From Arctopsyche grandis (Eukaryota > Arthropoda > Insecta > Trichoptera > Hydropsychidae): a stretch of DNA of 64,000 nt. Under the pieces are notes generated by a model, which worked only from the letters and a program-made list of their open reading frames with translations, did not search any database and had not been told where the DNA came from. The stretch spans positions 32,641,501 to 32,705,500 of the forward strand of contig NC_135359.1 of assembly GCF_051622035.1 (NCBI RefSeq). The letters are read 5' to 3'. Position 1 is the stretch's first letter. Each line of letters opens with the position of its first letter. Below, one piece after another: positions 22,330-35,944 of the stretch. Both the position numbers and the translations under genes were made by a program.

Positions 22330-23845
22330 TTCAAAACTTATTTTAATATAGATATGTGCCAACATTTTTTGATTCATTTCTTAAATGAAGCAAACAAATT
22401 TACATAAGTTATCTGGAAAGATCAAATTTCAGACTCGTGTAAATTTGTTAATTACTTGTCACCATACAATTCTCATTCCCACGTCTTTTTGTATTGTAAA
22501 ATTAGAAATAATTACTAGCACAATCCCTATATAGAATTTGTGAAGACCGAAGAAAGACAAAGAGTGAGAGAGAGAGTAATAAATTTGTCGACTATAATGA
22601 TGTGTTGGTTTTTCGTGTCTATTGTTTTTAATTCGTTTGAAATTATATTTGTCTGAATTGGTATGACAGTTTCGTGTAATTACCGAATCGTGAAACGTGA
22701 ATGGATATACATAATACAATAGACATGCGTATATACGTACGTATACATATTTTTTAATAATATATGTAATGAGTATACAGTATGAGCGTACGACTGTATG
22801 ATTTAGATGAGGAAAAAACTAGTTTCTCGAGTGTACATAATTTGGGAAAAATCCGTGTAAATCGAATAATTACTATGTACATATGTATTACATATATTAT
22901 AAAAATTCCGTCATGTTTATTCATGCGATCGGTCAAGCATTGAACGTAACGAAAAACCATCATACAAGTAATAATCACGTCTACATACATATTTACTTCT
23001 CGATAAACAACTCCGGATTACTAAATTAAATATTAAATGTCATGACTCATGACACAATTAAAAATATCATAATTGATAATGGATCGCTACGTGCTGTGTC
23101 GCTCCAGTATGCTGTAGTACCTATGCGTGTAATTTGAAATCAATTGCTTGTTCTGCAGGACAAGTGCGGGCAGATAGTCGGTATGGATCGTTCGAACGAT
23201 AAACAAAACATGATCATCTGGACATGACATGGGACGCCATGAACATACATACATCCGCAGCACATAATTGTCATAATTGGTGAGGGAGCGAAGCGTGACC
23301 ACACGTTATAATGATCACAGGTGGGTCTGATACTGAACCACCTGCTTGATGCTTTCCCAGGCCGGATTCGACCCTGCGACCTTTCTCGCTCCAGTCGTTG
23401 AACACTGGCGAAAGTAGCCCGTTTTGACACACAAATCAAATCAAGAGTGTCAATCGAACAAGTCTTGGGAGCGCGAAAGGAAGACCTTCGACATTAAGAA
23501 GGGTGGAGCTAGTTTTGACACTTGAATAAACGAAAATATGTAGTATTTGTATGTATGTAGTAGAATGAGCGAAAAGGTCGAAATGGCAATAGGAAGTATA
23601 CGTTTGGGTGAAAGGTGTATGAAGGGGTCACTCAAATGGTACCCAAAAGAATGTAGTAGAAGGTAACACATTAGCTGCTAAATGTAGCCCAGAGTAGGAC
23701 TAGTAATTAAAATCACCTGTGTCAAACACTGGTACAGTATCAACTACTTACATATATACATAAGTGGATGGACTAGTAGTTGGTACTTTCATTTTTAGCT
23801 TAGATTATATAAATGAGCTAACAATTTTGAAACTGCATGACATGG
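22330..23845. other. Intron sequence, no gene recognised
   Basis: AT-rich. The minus strand near 23,360-23,400 has a B-box-like GGGTCGAATCC without a convincing A box; it may be a SINE relic. Open frames on the minus strand at 23,087-23,671 have no recognisable content. Confidence 0.4.
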
Positions 23846-23852
23846 ATGATGA

Positions 23853-24065
23853 GGTTCGATGATTATTCCGCAAAAAGCGATATCGCTCACGTCACTAAAA
23901 TCTCAATCACAAAACATCTGGCACCTAAAAACTCCATCAATCGAAAGCTACGCACGCCAAATATTGTACTAACGAGAACTCGAGTACCAGATATTCCATA
24001 TTGGCGATTTTTGTGGCAACGATTGTCGTGCGCGCTATGGCAATTTGCGCAATAATCCGTTTACC
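23853..24065. mobile_element. GGTTCGG-type MITE, copy 1
   Basis: It starts GGTTCGATGATTATTCCGCA and ends AATAATCCGTTTACC, with shared interior CACGTCACTAAAATCTC, CATCTGGCACC and AACTCCATCAATCG. No clear target duplication remains. Confidence 0.7.
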
Positions 24066-24069
24066 GATA

Positions 24070-25525
24070 AACGAAAGTCTGAAAATACTTTGGTGAGTGT
24101 ACCAATAGTTGACACTTGATATTTCGGTACTAATTCATTGGATTGTACTTTTGTGTATGTATGTTAAGGGGAATTGCTGGATGTTGTATTGATACACTTA
24201 ATCACTTCATCGCCATAAGCGCACCGGTGCGCGCTCTTTCGCATTTAAGGCTATGACTCGAAATTAATTTTGGTTTCTTCACAGTGACATCCTGTGATAC
24301 TAATGAAATTGAAAAAAGTCAATATTTTTCGTTAGTTTGTGATATATTCAAGAGGTAGTGTCAAGGGTTGGCACTAAACACATAATAAAATACTCGAAAC
24401 GGTTTCTACAAACGCGTGGAGATTAAGTGGTTGATTGTCTTTTGTTATGTGGGTTGTACGCCGTGTGTACACAACCCGCAGTGGTATAATATATCACATT
24501 TCGACATTTTTACATCCGCTTCATAGCTATGAAAGATTTGTACATACTCGAAAAAATGTATCTCATTCTAAGGGCACACAAAAAACATGCCTGAATAATT
24601 GACACGTTCGCAACGCAAAGTTTAGGTGGAAATAAAAATAAAAAATTGGAAAAAAGTGTGCTTCGTTCACGCAACAACCGCGCGCACACACGAGATAATT
24701 TATCTTTCCTGTGTGAGCAGAGTGGTAAATGGATTTTGAACGTGTTTCTTAAAAAATTGAGGGATGACCATATTCTCTGGTACGAGAGTGAAGAATTTAT
24801 TATTTTTCTCAAAAAAAACAGGAAAGTTGCGTGAGTAAAAATGACGCTTACGTTCATACGTTCCGTGATAAGTAATGTTAGCGCATAAATATAACCAGCG
24901 TGATTAATTGAGTTTTGTGGCCAAATAACTGCTCAAAAAAACATACATAATTCTTTGTCTTGTTTCTAAACTGAATCCCAAAATATAAAACAATTCAAAA
25001 AATATACCCAACGACCACAGCTTAAATGTACAAGCCTTATTATAAAACGCCCGTTTAACGAATCTCCGCTAAGCAATTACATGTGCATACATAGATTAGT
25101 AAAAATTGTTACGTAACCTCAAAACGAAAAATCTCTCACCATACGCCATACGTTATTGGCACGTATCGATAACGATTTTGATTTTTATTACATACCTCGT
25201 TTACGTTTCACTTACGATTACAATTCAGGAAAAAGTTTGCCTCTTATCCGATCGTTTTCATACTTTGCCATATTGCTCATTTTGGTCATCAATATAAGTA
25301 AATGGATCCTCCGCCATTACGATGGTGCAAAAATATCGTGTAAGACGCGTTTGATATCTGCCCAGCGAGATAGTCGGTGACGTTTATCCATCGTTTGCTT
25401 ATTAGTTTTAAACATAGATGGCGGTAGTAAAATAAAATTATTGTTTTTATTCAAAATAATAATTTTATATAAAAATTATAGAAGAGGTATGTTTTTAAAA
25501 AACTTTTTTTGTTCTTTGCATGCTA
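24070..25525. other. Intron sequence, no gene recognised
   Basis: AT-rich, with overlapping open frames at 24,510-24,857 on both strands but no domain content. Confidence 0.45.
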
Positions 25526-25539
25526 CATCATCTTATTAC

Positions 25540-25761
25540 GGTTCGGTGATTACTAGTCAAATGTGAACCGGTTACAGGACAACCGGTCGCTCTAGATCGG
25601 TCACACGTGATCACCCGTAACACTAAAACTGGTCACACCCTAAAATCGGTCAACCAGTTTTCTCGTGACCAGTTTTAGTGTGACGGGTGATCACGTGTGA
25701 CCGATCTAGAGCGACCGGTTGTCCTGTGACTGGTTCACATATGACTAGTAGTCCGTTTACC
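25540..25761. mobile_element. GGTTCGG-type MITE, long-palindrome form
   Basis: A 222-bp element whose arms of about 90 bp are nearly perfect inverted repeats (for example GATCACGTGTGACCGATCTA), leaving a short loop. CTTATTAC flanks it at 25,532-25,539 and 25,762-25,769. Confidence 0.85.
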
Positions 25762-25771
25762 CTTATTACAT

Positions 25772-25957
25772 GGTTCGGTGATTACTGGTCACAAATTACT
25801 CGTCACAAAGTCACTAAAGTCTCTATAACGGAACATCTGGCAGCCGAAAAGTCCATCATACTAACGAGAACTTGAGTGCCAAATATTGTGTATTCGCGAT
25901 TTTCATGGCAAAAATTGTCTTTGTGACCACCCCAACGTGACGAATAGTCCAATTACC
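25772..25957. mobile_element. GGTTCGG-type MITE, copy adjoining the palindrome
   Basis: A 186-bp element starting GGTTCGGTGATTACTGG and ending AATTACC. TTATTACAT flanks it at 25,763-25,771 and 25,958-25,966, overlapping the duplication of the preceding element. Confidence 0.8.
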
Positions 25958-25969
25958 TTATTACATACC

Positions 25970-27405
25970 ACTTTTTATTTATAAATTCAAGCTACATATA
26001 TATTATAGTCCCTCTCTTCGCACAACCTGAATAAAAATGTATATTCAAATGTGTATAATATTATAATATCAATAAAATTCGAATTATCGTTCATAAATGC
26101 GACGATTCGTTTTAAATATTTTATGCACAATTGGCCATGGTCGTAGCGTGTGCATTCTACAACCTATCCTCAATGTTGCAAGCGCTAAAAAAACGACGCG
26201 CATTCGTTTGAAATTAAACAGAGTCGTTCATGCGTGTCTCATTTATAAAAGACATTACTGTCGTGGAGAGTAATTTATTTTTGAAATGCGTTCAATTACA
26301 ATTTCGACCATACATTACAAATGCCTATACAACGACCGTTATATGTACAGTGGAAAACCATGCGAGCTTTTGACAGTTACTATCACGCTTAAGGCGAGTC
26401 ACTGGCACCTATAATCGTAACTTGAACACATCGACCGAATATTTGTGATCGAATTATTTGATAATATGACAGAATACGAGATGCATCGGTTTATCTGTCC
26501 AAATTTTGACTTTAAGTAGAGAAAGTCGTGGTTACTGTCGTCTTCTTTATTTGAAATTCGTAGCTTAAACCTATTTTGAATTTAAAATAGTAACCTTGGT
26601 GTTGAATTAACGTTTATTATTTGGTTTTAAGCGTCGAAAAATTCTCGGCCATAACCTTTGTAACGTATCGCGATAAATTTGTCTCTTGCGAGTTTATTTA
26701 TTGTAATTATTCGTTCTTATGGCGGAAAAATCCGTTAACTATGCGCGTAACGATTATGTATTTGAAAAAAAATCAGCAATAATCATTGTTGCCATCGTTG
26801 ATGTTGTGCAACTTTTTTTTTTTTTTTGACCTTTTGACTTTCCTCTCCATCTCGCCTTACTTGTCATGATGAATTTTAATATTTAATTAGTGGAATGATC
26901 TCTGAAATTCCAGATGTTTACAATTATTCCGAAGAGGTCATCGGTGTTGATATCTCGGCCATAGCCGAATTTCTTACTACACGTCAAAAAAATGATAAAA
27001 TGTACGCAGCACATGTGATTTTTATTATTTTTATGACCTTTAGCTCATTCATCGAACGTATCTCAACGTTTTTTTGGACTTTTTAATGTGAATAATAAAT
27101 TGCTACATGTGTTACATAATTCACTGACATATTTTTATGTTCTTGAGACTTGAAGTTAACTGTTAACTTGTCAACATTTTTTTTTTCATATATCTCTGCA
27201 ACATTTTTCAGGACTTTCTTTCTTCATATTCATTTCATTATTAACTTACTTTTTCGTTTAAAATTTTTATTAATACAAATTATAAGTTTTACTAGTGCCA
27301 TAAAATTGCTCAATTAAAACACTTGAAGATGCATTTGTTCAAGTTAAAATACATTTTTGTAGGTTGGACTTTTTTTTCAAAACTATGCACATACTTTTAT
27401 ATAAT
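25970..27405. other. Intron sequence, no gene recognised
   Basis: AT-rich, including a T-run near 26,812-26,828. Nothing supportable. Confidence 0.45.
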
Positions 27406-27409
27406 ATAG

Positions 27410-27830
27410 CCAGCAGAATAGACTAGTGATAACTTATCACTGATAAGCATATAATGCTTTGAAGAAAGTGGTCACGGGTTCAAATCCCACTGGTTTCTGC
27501 TGGCCAGACCTTGAATTTGTGACTCCAGGTCGATCGTTTCCTATCAGAGTTTGCCAATTTATCTGATTTTCATTGAAACGGTTCTAACAAATTGGCAACC
27601 TTACCCATTTTCTCGCAAAATCTCGAGTTTTCAGCAGTCTCGAATTTCGCTGAATTGTATAAAATGCTACATATTTACAAATTTGAGAATAAATGTCTTT
27701 TTGGATATTAATTGATATGTACTTTGTATAATACTAACAATATTTGTATCAAATGAACATTGTTTCTGGGCAGGAAGGCGCCTTGTGGTTACCTGTTAGG
27801 TCTTTATGATATAAAATAAAATAAAAATAA
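27410..27830 (+). repeat. tRNA-derived SINE
   Basis: Same head type and body as the 3,894 copy: CCAGCAGAATAGACTAGTG, B box GGTTCAAATCCC, body GGTCGATCGTTTCC, tail CAGGAAGGCGCC and an AAATAAAATAAAAATAAG end. The A-box region carries an insertion with an internal palindrome (CTTATCACTGATAAG), so this copy's promoter is probably broken. Confidence 0.8.
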
Positions 27831-27849
27831 GTTTATCAGATTTTTTTCT

Positions 27850-30800
27850 TATTTATATACATAGCTAGCGAAAGCATCGAGCTCTGCTCTGGTTAGAATT
27901 CGTATATCATAACTCACTTTGATATATTATTAAATAATTTGGAATTTTAACGAAAGTTGAATTACATCGCGTTTGTCATACTTGCCATGTGTCGTTCTGA
28001 CATTTATTAAAATTTACATGATTATATTTCATTGCGCGATGAAATATTATTTCGCCAAAACCATCTAGACGTGTTTATGAATATGCACAAAAATGCAGAG
28101 GAGATTCATTCAGCGAATTTTGCGAACCTTTAAAATTACATGCTACTTGTAACTTCTTTTTTTAACTTTTGGAACTATTTCTTCCAAATATAAAGAGCCT
28201 CACCTTTGTACAATATGGAATAGAGTTTTGAGAATATGCTTTCCGTTGTGGTAGCAGTGTCACGAATTTTCTGCCACAATCGAATTCACTTGACGTAAAA
28301 TTTATCTAACGATCAACTATTTTAATTGAACGATTTCTCTTACACGACAGCTGTACTTCACCTCATTCAAAAAGTGTGCCATCGCATCAATATGTAATCT
28401 CAGTCCTTTTATTACGTCTCAAATCGTGTTTATTTAGATTAGATGCAAATTCATACAATCAGTATTCCGAGCCAATTGTTAGAACCGACCGAACGTACAT
28501 ACATAAATATCTCAGTTCAATTTATGGTATGTATGCATGTATATAAGTGTAGATCAGACAAATCAACTTATAATTATAAAGTGCACACGGTTTTATATGG
28601 ATCTTTACCGCTGACCCGTGCTGACCTTTCTGCAAATATCCATAGTGCATATACCACTTGACCGATTCTTCAGTTCCTCAAAGTGGAGTACTTGATTTCT
28701 ATATATAAGACTCCATCCACGGCTGCACATATCCAGCATTAAACAGACCAAGCTGAAATAATGGTACAAGTCGCTGTAAATACACCCAAAAGCACAACAT
28801 TGCCTATGTAGGACTCAATTCGTGAAAGAAACATGTGGTATAACCTAATGAGATTCGTTTAGCACCATGTTTATTACTCGATTCGCCTTAACGAACTAAC
28901 ATTCGGTCGGATATTATTACTTAGCTTCCAAAAGAAAACATCTGAAAGAGAGAAAAGTATATGTATGTATAATAGAAACTTCTATGATTATAGGAAGAAT
29001 ACTAAATTTTTCTTTCTGGATTCCAAACTTTCCCCTTTATCATATCTTACTATATCGACTATTTCGAGAAGAATTCTTCTCTAGTGGTGACTGTCGTCTT
29101 TAAGGGTTTGATGTATTAAAAAGATATTCTCCAATGCTCATCGCTCATTCATTGGATCATGTCTTGATCTACCACTGAAGTCTAAGTTTTAAAAACTTCT
29201 GGGTCACTATACAAGTATTTTATTTGGTCAGTTTATAGAAATAGCTCCCATCACTTCCTTAAGATATCTCAACGCCGACTGAACTCTAGTGCTCTGACAC
29301 TTAATTGGGATTCTCTGATTTGCCTTATTTATTATGCCTCTTTAAATATTCTAGCTTAGCTTCTCCATTTAACAATAGAGCTATAAATTAAGCTACTTCT
29401 GCTGCTTCAATAATTAGCATTTTAGCAAAATTACTACCAACGGTGTCACATTTCCTTCAAAATGAAACTGACAGGACAGTTGAAAGACACAGTTACATAA
29501 ATATTTCGACTGCAGCAATCAGAATGATGTGGCCACATTGTAACCGACCAACTCGGTGTAATTACTCTCACCCCTCGAACCACCTTGCTCTATGGTGGAT
29601 TGCTCAATTGGTCATCGTTCGTGATCACCTGTCGTCGTGGAGCACACTTTAATAAGTGGTGTGAGCAGCTGACTCACCTGGGCAATTATTCCCGAATGGG
29701 AATAATTGGAAATCCAATCCGTCCAACTCTCATGCATTATCTACTCACCTGCTCCACGGTGGTGGCTCGTGCTGCTGTCAAAAAATCGAGAGATTGTGCC
29801 TTCTGGAACAACAGGTGGATGTCGTCCACCTGAAACACCACTTCTTTCAATTTTGAGACAAGATCCAGACATAATTGACTTGTTTGGACGTGTTTTTTTC
29901 ATATGCTTTTGATCACACCGACGCGTTTCCGAAATGTGAACTTATCGAAGCTCGTAAGTGACGAGGTATTTGCAAAAAGCAATTCACTTCTAAAAAAATT
30001 TTTTTGACCAGCAGCAGTTCTAGGAAGTTTGCATGATATAATACCTGAAAAATTAATTCGATTTTTTTCCTTAAAGCTAGATTAAAATATATACTATACA
30101 GTCTAGAGCTGTCATATCAGTATAATATATTCCTGTATGGTTTTAGGAAGCCATAGCACCTCCCATTTCATATTATATAGAAGTGCGGTCGGTTTCTACA
30201 CCGAGACTTGTTTGAAATGTATTAGTTGACAACGGGCACAATGCTAGTAAAAATAAAAATAGAAAAAACGGTTAACCTTTACATAAAAAACGTGCTTTGT
30301 TTTGTTTTGTATCTCAAAAGATAGGGGATGAATCCTGGCGTTTATTTATCGATTGATTCGTAACCGAAGACCCAACATAATTCAACAATATTTTTTACAA
30401 GAAAGGGATACTTTGACAAAGGCCGCTCCCTATTTATGACTGAAAGGGAAGTTCCGTGGTGTCACTTTATTCAATATAAAAGCGTTGATATTTTATCATA
30501 AAAAAACGATTCGCTAATTTTCCGTTAAAACACGATCTTGTATCAATAATGACTGGCAAAACCAGTTTCACTGCATGTTTTTGGCGAATTATCGGCGCTC
30601 TTGAATTTTTTTTCAATTGAATTCATTATTTTTTATGATGAATAGTAATCAATCAGCCCAAAAACTATACTTCCAAACCTTTTTTCCTGTTTTATTTTGT
30701 TATTATGTACGTATACCCTCGGGATATAAAAAAGGTGATAGCGTGACTGCGGAAACGATGCATCCAATGTACACAGGGTGTGGTTTTACCCCCCTTTGTT

Positions 30801-31900
30801 TTTAATATTATCATTTTTTAAGTCGGAAGGGGTTGGTTAGACTTGGCAGAGAGGGAGAGAACTACCATTAAAAACACAAACCTTCTTTTAATTAATTAAA
30901 ATATAAAACCAAACCTCTGATTACAACTTCAATATTCAAAGTTTAAATTCAATATGTGCCTGATTTTTAGAATTACATAAAAAGCCCTTGAATGAAGTCA
31001 ACATCCCCCAATGTCATGGTTCCAAGTAGGCAATCCAATCTATTCTATTACGTTTGTATTATAAGTTCAAAAAAAATAATTTAAAATGATCTTGTTTCTG
31101 TAACTACACAGCCTAGACATTGGCTAATTCTATATTAGTACATATATATGTAATATGTATATCTATGTAACTAATGAGAAATCCCAATCTTCAATATCCC
31201 AAATCAAATCAATGCATTAACACATGTACGCGCTATTACTAAAAAATATGCCCCTAATGATTATCTTGTGCTACTCCAGAGCGGGAGCATTTGCGAATAA
31301 ATAATCTATTCTTAAATTTACTTGTTACTATTATAGCATAGAACCACACCATTTTCGTTCGTGTTGCCCAATTGCGTGAAGTGTTCCTATTCCATTAGGA
31401 GCGAAACGCATCGCAGGGAACTAGGGACATAGGGGAGATGCGGTTCGCGTGACTCTTCGCTCATTGCATTAACATATTGAATAATGGGGGTTTTTATACC
31501 CCACGTAAAAACCCAGACGCATTTAATTTCATCATATTTACCCATTGACGAGGAATGCGTGTTTTGATACTGTCTTTGTTTCGCTGCTGTAACTTCGATC
31601 CATCGTTGATGTTTCCATAAAATTATCGATATTTACAATAGTCAAAGAATGAACATCAAAAATTTGAAAGACAAAATAGTAATTCAGAGTCAATGTTCTC
31701 AAAAGAGTGTAGCGATGAAACTCTTCGGCTTATTATAATTATTGGAACATAATTGTAAGTCTATTTTTTACTCCGAAGGATTTTGTTTCGTCTGAATCTT
31801 ATTTCGTTGATTTAAGTTTTAGACTTTTCACCTAACTTATTGTACAAGATTCTGGTGTAACTTTTTTACTGAACCTCTTTTTTCCAAAATGTTTCAATTT
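27850..31900. other. Intron sequence ahead of the navigator exons
   Basis: No exon or clear transposon is visible. The part at 29,430-29,870 is less AT-rich and carries several E-box motifs (CACCTG, CAGCTG) and a perfect ATTATTCCC/GGGAATAAT palindrome at about 29,682-29,706. That would suit an enhancer, without proof. Confidence 0.35.
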
Positions 31901-31920
31901 CTTTTTCAATATTGTTTTAG

Positions 31921-34900
31921 GCTCATGTCGTCTCAGCTTTCGAACAAAGCCTCTCCAACATGTCCCAGAGATTACAATCACTCACGGCCACGGCTGAAAG
32001 AAAGGTAATGAGCATTGTCTTATATTTCTAAGGCTCAGAACAATGGACTACATACCTGTAGAAATGGGTTAATCTTTAATAAAATTGTTCTTTAAAGGAT
32101 TCCGAGCTGACCCAACTGAGACAGACCATAGAATTATTGAGAAAACAGTCTATCCAAGCAGGACTTACTAGTGCCCATATGACATCCATGGGTATCAAGC
32201 AGGATTCTGTAACCGACAGTCCCAAAAAGGTAAGCAGACAAATTTTATATTACATTGAAAGCTAATACCGAGTCCTTTTCAGGTTCTAAACCAATATTTC
32301 ATAATTATAGGAAGGCGGAAAGCAGAATTCAACGATTATTAGCAATGGCAGCAATATGACCCGTCACCACTCTACGGATAGTGTGAGCAGTCTGAATAGT
32401 CTCAGCAGTGGTTGTTCTTCGGCACAAGATAAGAAACAGAAGAAGAAAGGATGGGTCAGTATTTTCTCAACGAAACATGAGTTTTGCTTTGTGTCTTAAT
32501 TTCCCTATTTTATTTACTTTGTTGAAATATATAACTAAAATTAAGCGCATCTTTTACAGCTTCGCTCATCATTCACCAAGGCATTCTCCAGAAATGCAAA
32601 AATTTCCAAAACTGCCAAGCACGCATCGCTCAGTCACTTATCCTCGTCTTCACAAGAGCATGGATCAATCGGAGGAGACCATCACACAATCAGGGAGGGC
32701 TCCAATGAGAACAGTCTTGAAAATTCTCATGAAATCCTAGCGGATATAGCTAGCAAAGCGGAGAAAGCAGACGATAAATCTGATGGCACTGCCGTGAACG
32801 GAACTGCTACCGATGCCAACGGTACCATTATTATTAACATATTAAATAGAGAATCCATGAGTAACTTCTTGCTAATATATTCAATTTTGGTTTTAGGTGA
32901 AAAGTGCGATCCTCAAATAGTAGACGAACTGAAGAAGCAGTTGCGGGAAAAAGATCTAGTGCTGACGGACATCCGACTCGAGGCTTTGAGCTCGGCACAT
33001 CAGCTTGAAAGTCTCAAAGACACCGTGATCAAAATGAGGGTATGATTATTATCTACATAGTGATATTTAGAACTCTAGTTGCGGTTGTTACTAATTATAT
33101 TTTTTGCAGAATGAAATGTTGAATTTGAAGCAAAATAACGAACGACTTCAACGACTAGTCCGACCCCGTTCACTCGCCGGGAGTCATGCTTCTTTATCTG
33201 GAGCCACACCACCAGGACCAGCGCCATCTGGAAACACACCTCTAGGATCGGGACCTGGTGAAGACGCGAGACGATTTAGTGCAGCTGACGCTCAACGATC
33301 CTCGAATGATACACATGTAAGACTTTCCAATATACAGTCTTTTTAGATAAGGTTTAGTGCAATTGGAGAAGTACAGAACATTTAATAACATGGTGAATAT
33401 ATTTTAATATTTGACAGAATTTGGATCTGCACAGTCAACCGCTGGATTTGGACTTCAATTGCATAACTTCAACACCTACCATAGAGTACGGTTCCAAGAT
33501 GTCCTCACCGTGCGACCGAGCCACTGCTGATTTGTACCGAGCGTCACAAGATTTAAGTTTGACCGTCTTAGACGATTCCGAATTGATAAATGGCTCACCT
33601 GGAATCGACGACGATCCTCTATTAACTGGCGGAAGATTAAGTGGAGTCGACTGCGATATCGCTTCCGTTCTTCCGCCACCTAAGTGCCGGGAATTGGCCA
33701 TGGGAGAAACTTACGACGGATTAGGTGATTATAATAGGATTAAATTTTTCAGTCTGAAAATCAATTCAATTAGATATTAATGAAATTTTATTACTTCAGG
33801 ATTGACGGAAAACAGTGCTGATGTTGTTGACGGAAAGAAGATAGCAATATCGGTCTACCTCGGCCAACCCGATACGTTTCCTCGCTATTATGAGGAAATG
33901 TGCGAATCGCTTAACAATTGCGACAGCCGATTCTATTCAAACAGATCCTCCGTGGCTTATTCGAATGGCCAAGAGGCACCTGGCTCTCCGAGACCGAACC
34001 ACTTGAACGCACCGACCTCTCCCGATCACGAGACCAACGATTACCAAAACCCACCCAACAAGTCCAACACTAACAGCCTGAAGAGTAACAAATCCGCACA
34101 TAGCGTATCGTTCAAATACAACGGCAATGATCATGCGACGACAGTAAACTGTAACGAGTTTACCATTGCTTACACGTACATCTCCGGCAAGAGCACCTGG
34201 CAAAATTTGGACTATACTGTGCGGAAGACGTTTAGAGATTATCTATCTAGGATCGATCCTGGTACTAATTTGGGACTTAACACTGATTCGATCACGTCGT
34301 ACCATCTTGGCGAAGCTACTAGGGGTCCTGAGATTGGTTTTCCGGAGTTGTTGCCGTGCGGTTATATAATCGGAACAGTCAGAACATTGTATATATGCCT
34401 GCAAGGAGTTGGAAGTCTAGCTTTCGACAGTTTGATACCAAAGAATATAGTTTACAGGTAATATAACATACTGAACATACATACTATAAATGATCGAACA
34501 ACCCAGTGAGAATCTTATATATGTAAATATCTGATGGTACCAACCAAGACCATTTCTATATGTATCTATAAAATATTTCAGGTATGTTTCGCTTTTGAGT
34601 GAGCATCGTAGAGTTATATTATGCGGTCCAAGCGGTACAGGAAAATCTTATTTAGCTACACGTCTTGCCGAGTTCCACGTAGCTCGTACTGCTGCTCACC
34701 TCAATCCTGCTGAAGCTATAGCAACATTCAAGTACGTCTTATACTACAATCGAACATTGCTTTTAAAATATCAATTCACAAATTACTAACATGATTTAAA
34801 TTATAGCGTGGAGCATAAATCTTCAAAGGAGCTTCGTCAGTATTTGAGCAACGTGGCCGAGCAGTGTGTCGGAGATGCAGCTTTGCCATCAGTGCTCATC

Positions 34901-35944
34901 TTAGATAATTTACATCATGCAAGTGCACTCGCTGATGTCTTCAGTGGATTGCTCGGAGCCAGACGTACTAACTTACCATGCATCATTGGTAATATTCCGT
35001 TTTGTATTTGTTTGTACTGTAATGTAATGAATCTTGTAATCATTGAAATATTGTATTATAGGCACAATGTCCCAAGCTACGTGCAATACGACGAATTTGC
35101 AATTGCATCACAACTTCAGATGGCTGCTGACTGCTAATCACATGGAACCGGTGAAAGGATTCCTTGCCAGGTAAGTCATATTAATTCAATTATGGAGCGT
35201 CATCATTGAAACATGCATTCTAACGAATGACTCTTTCAGATATCTCCGAAGAAAGCAAGTCATCGGTGAATTGAGTGGAGTGCCTCGATGTGCTCGGATG
35301 ACCACAGTCTTGGAATGGCTCCCAGCAGTGTGGCAGCACGTCAACAGTTTCTTGGAAGCACACAGCTCGAGCGACGTTACCGTCGGACCAAGACTCTTCC
35401 TCGGCTGTCCCCTAGATTTGAACGCCAGCCAGGCTTGGTTCTCATCAGTGTGGAATCAATCAGTGATACCGTACCTGATCGAAGCTGCACGTGAGGGAGT
35501 AGCCCTGTATGGAAGACGGGGAGCGTGGGCCGATCCTATAAAATACGTACGTGACACGTATCCATGGCCTGATCAGCAGCCGACTGAAGTACGTAACCTT
35601 TCTGCTGTAACTTATAAGTTATGTTGACTGAAATGAATTCTAATGTGAGCTTATGATTTTAGAGTCTCCGCGGGATAACTTTGGAAGATATAGGATTAGA
35701 CGACTCGTCGAACGACACCACCAACACCAACAATCAAGACCCGCTGGTGAATATTAATCTTTTCGTTGGAACTGTTGTGTTATGTACAGTATATTGGTAT
35801 TGAAATTTTTTTTATTTCTAGCTCAATATGCTGATGAGGCTTCGCGAGGCCGCAAACTACAGCGGAAATCACAGCCAGGATTCCGACAATGCGAGCTTGG
35901 ACTCGAACTTGACGCACGACAGTTCGGTCGGAAACGAACTTTAA
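31921..35944 (+). CDS. sick: Neuron navigator (sickie), C-terminal 977 residues, 14 exons
   Basis: Orthologue of Drosophila sickie and vertebrate NAV1-3, cytoskeletal AAA-type proteins of neurite growth. Exons: 31921-32004, 32098-32229, 32311-32454, 32560-32821, 32897-33039, 33110-33316, 33418-33724, 33800-34457, 34582-34731, 34807-34988, 35062-35170, 35240-35588, 35663-35746, 35822-35944. All introns are GT-AG and the phases join to 978 codons with TAA. Order of domains: a coiled coil (SAFEQSLSNMSQRLQSLTAT), a Ser/Lys-rich linker, a second coiled coil (LREKDLVLTDIRLEALSSAH), a low-complexity stretch, then the ATPase with Walker A GPSGTGKS, the HKSSKELRQYLSN segment, Walker B-like VLILDN and the conserved EAHSSSDVTVGPRLFL and LYGRRGAWADP blocks. 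The C-terminus LNMLMRLREAANYSG matches navigators. The 5' coding part lies upstream, probably including 17,106-18,299. PRMT5 lies convergent downstream. Confidence 0.95.

Noticed and set aside
33435-34203. Minus-strand frames over sickie exons
   Set aside because: They overlap exons whose plus-strand translation matches navigators throughout.
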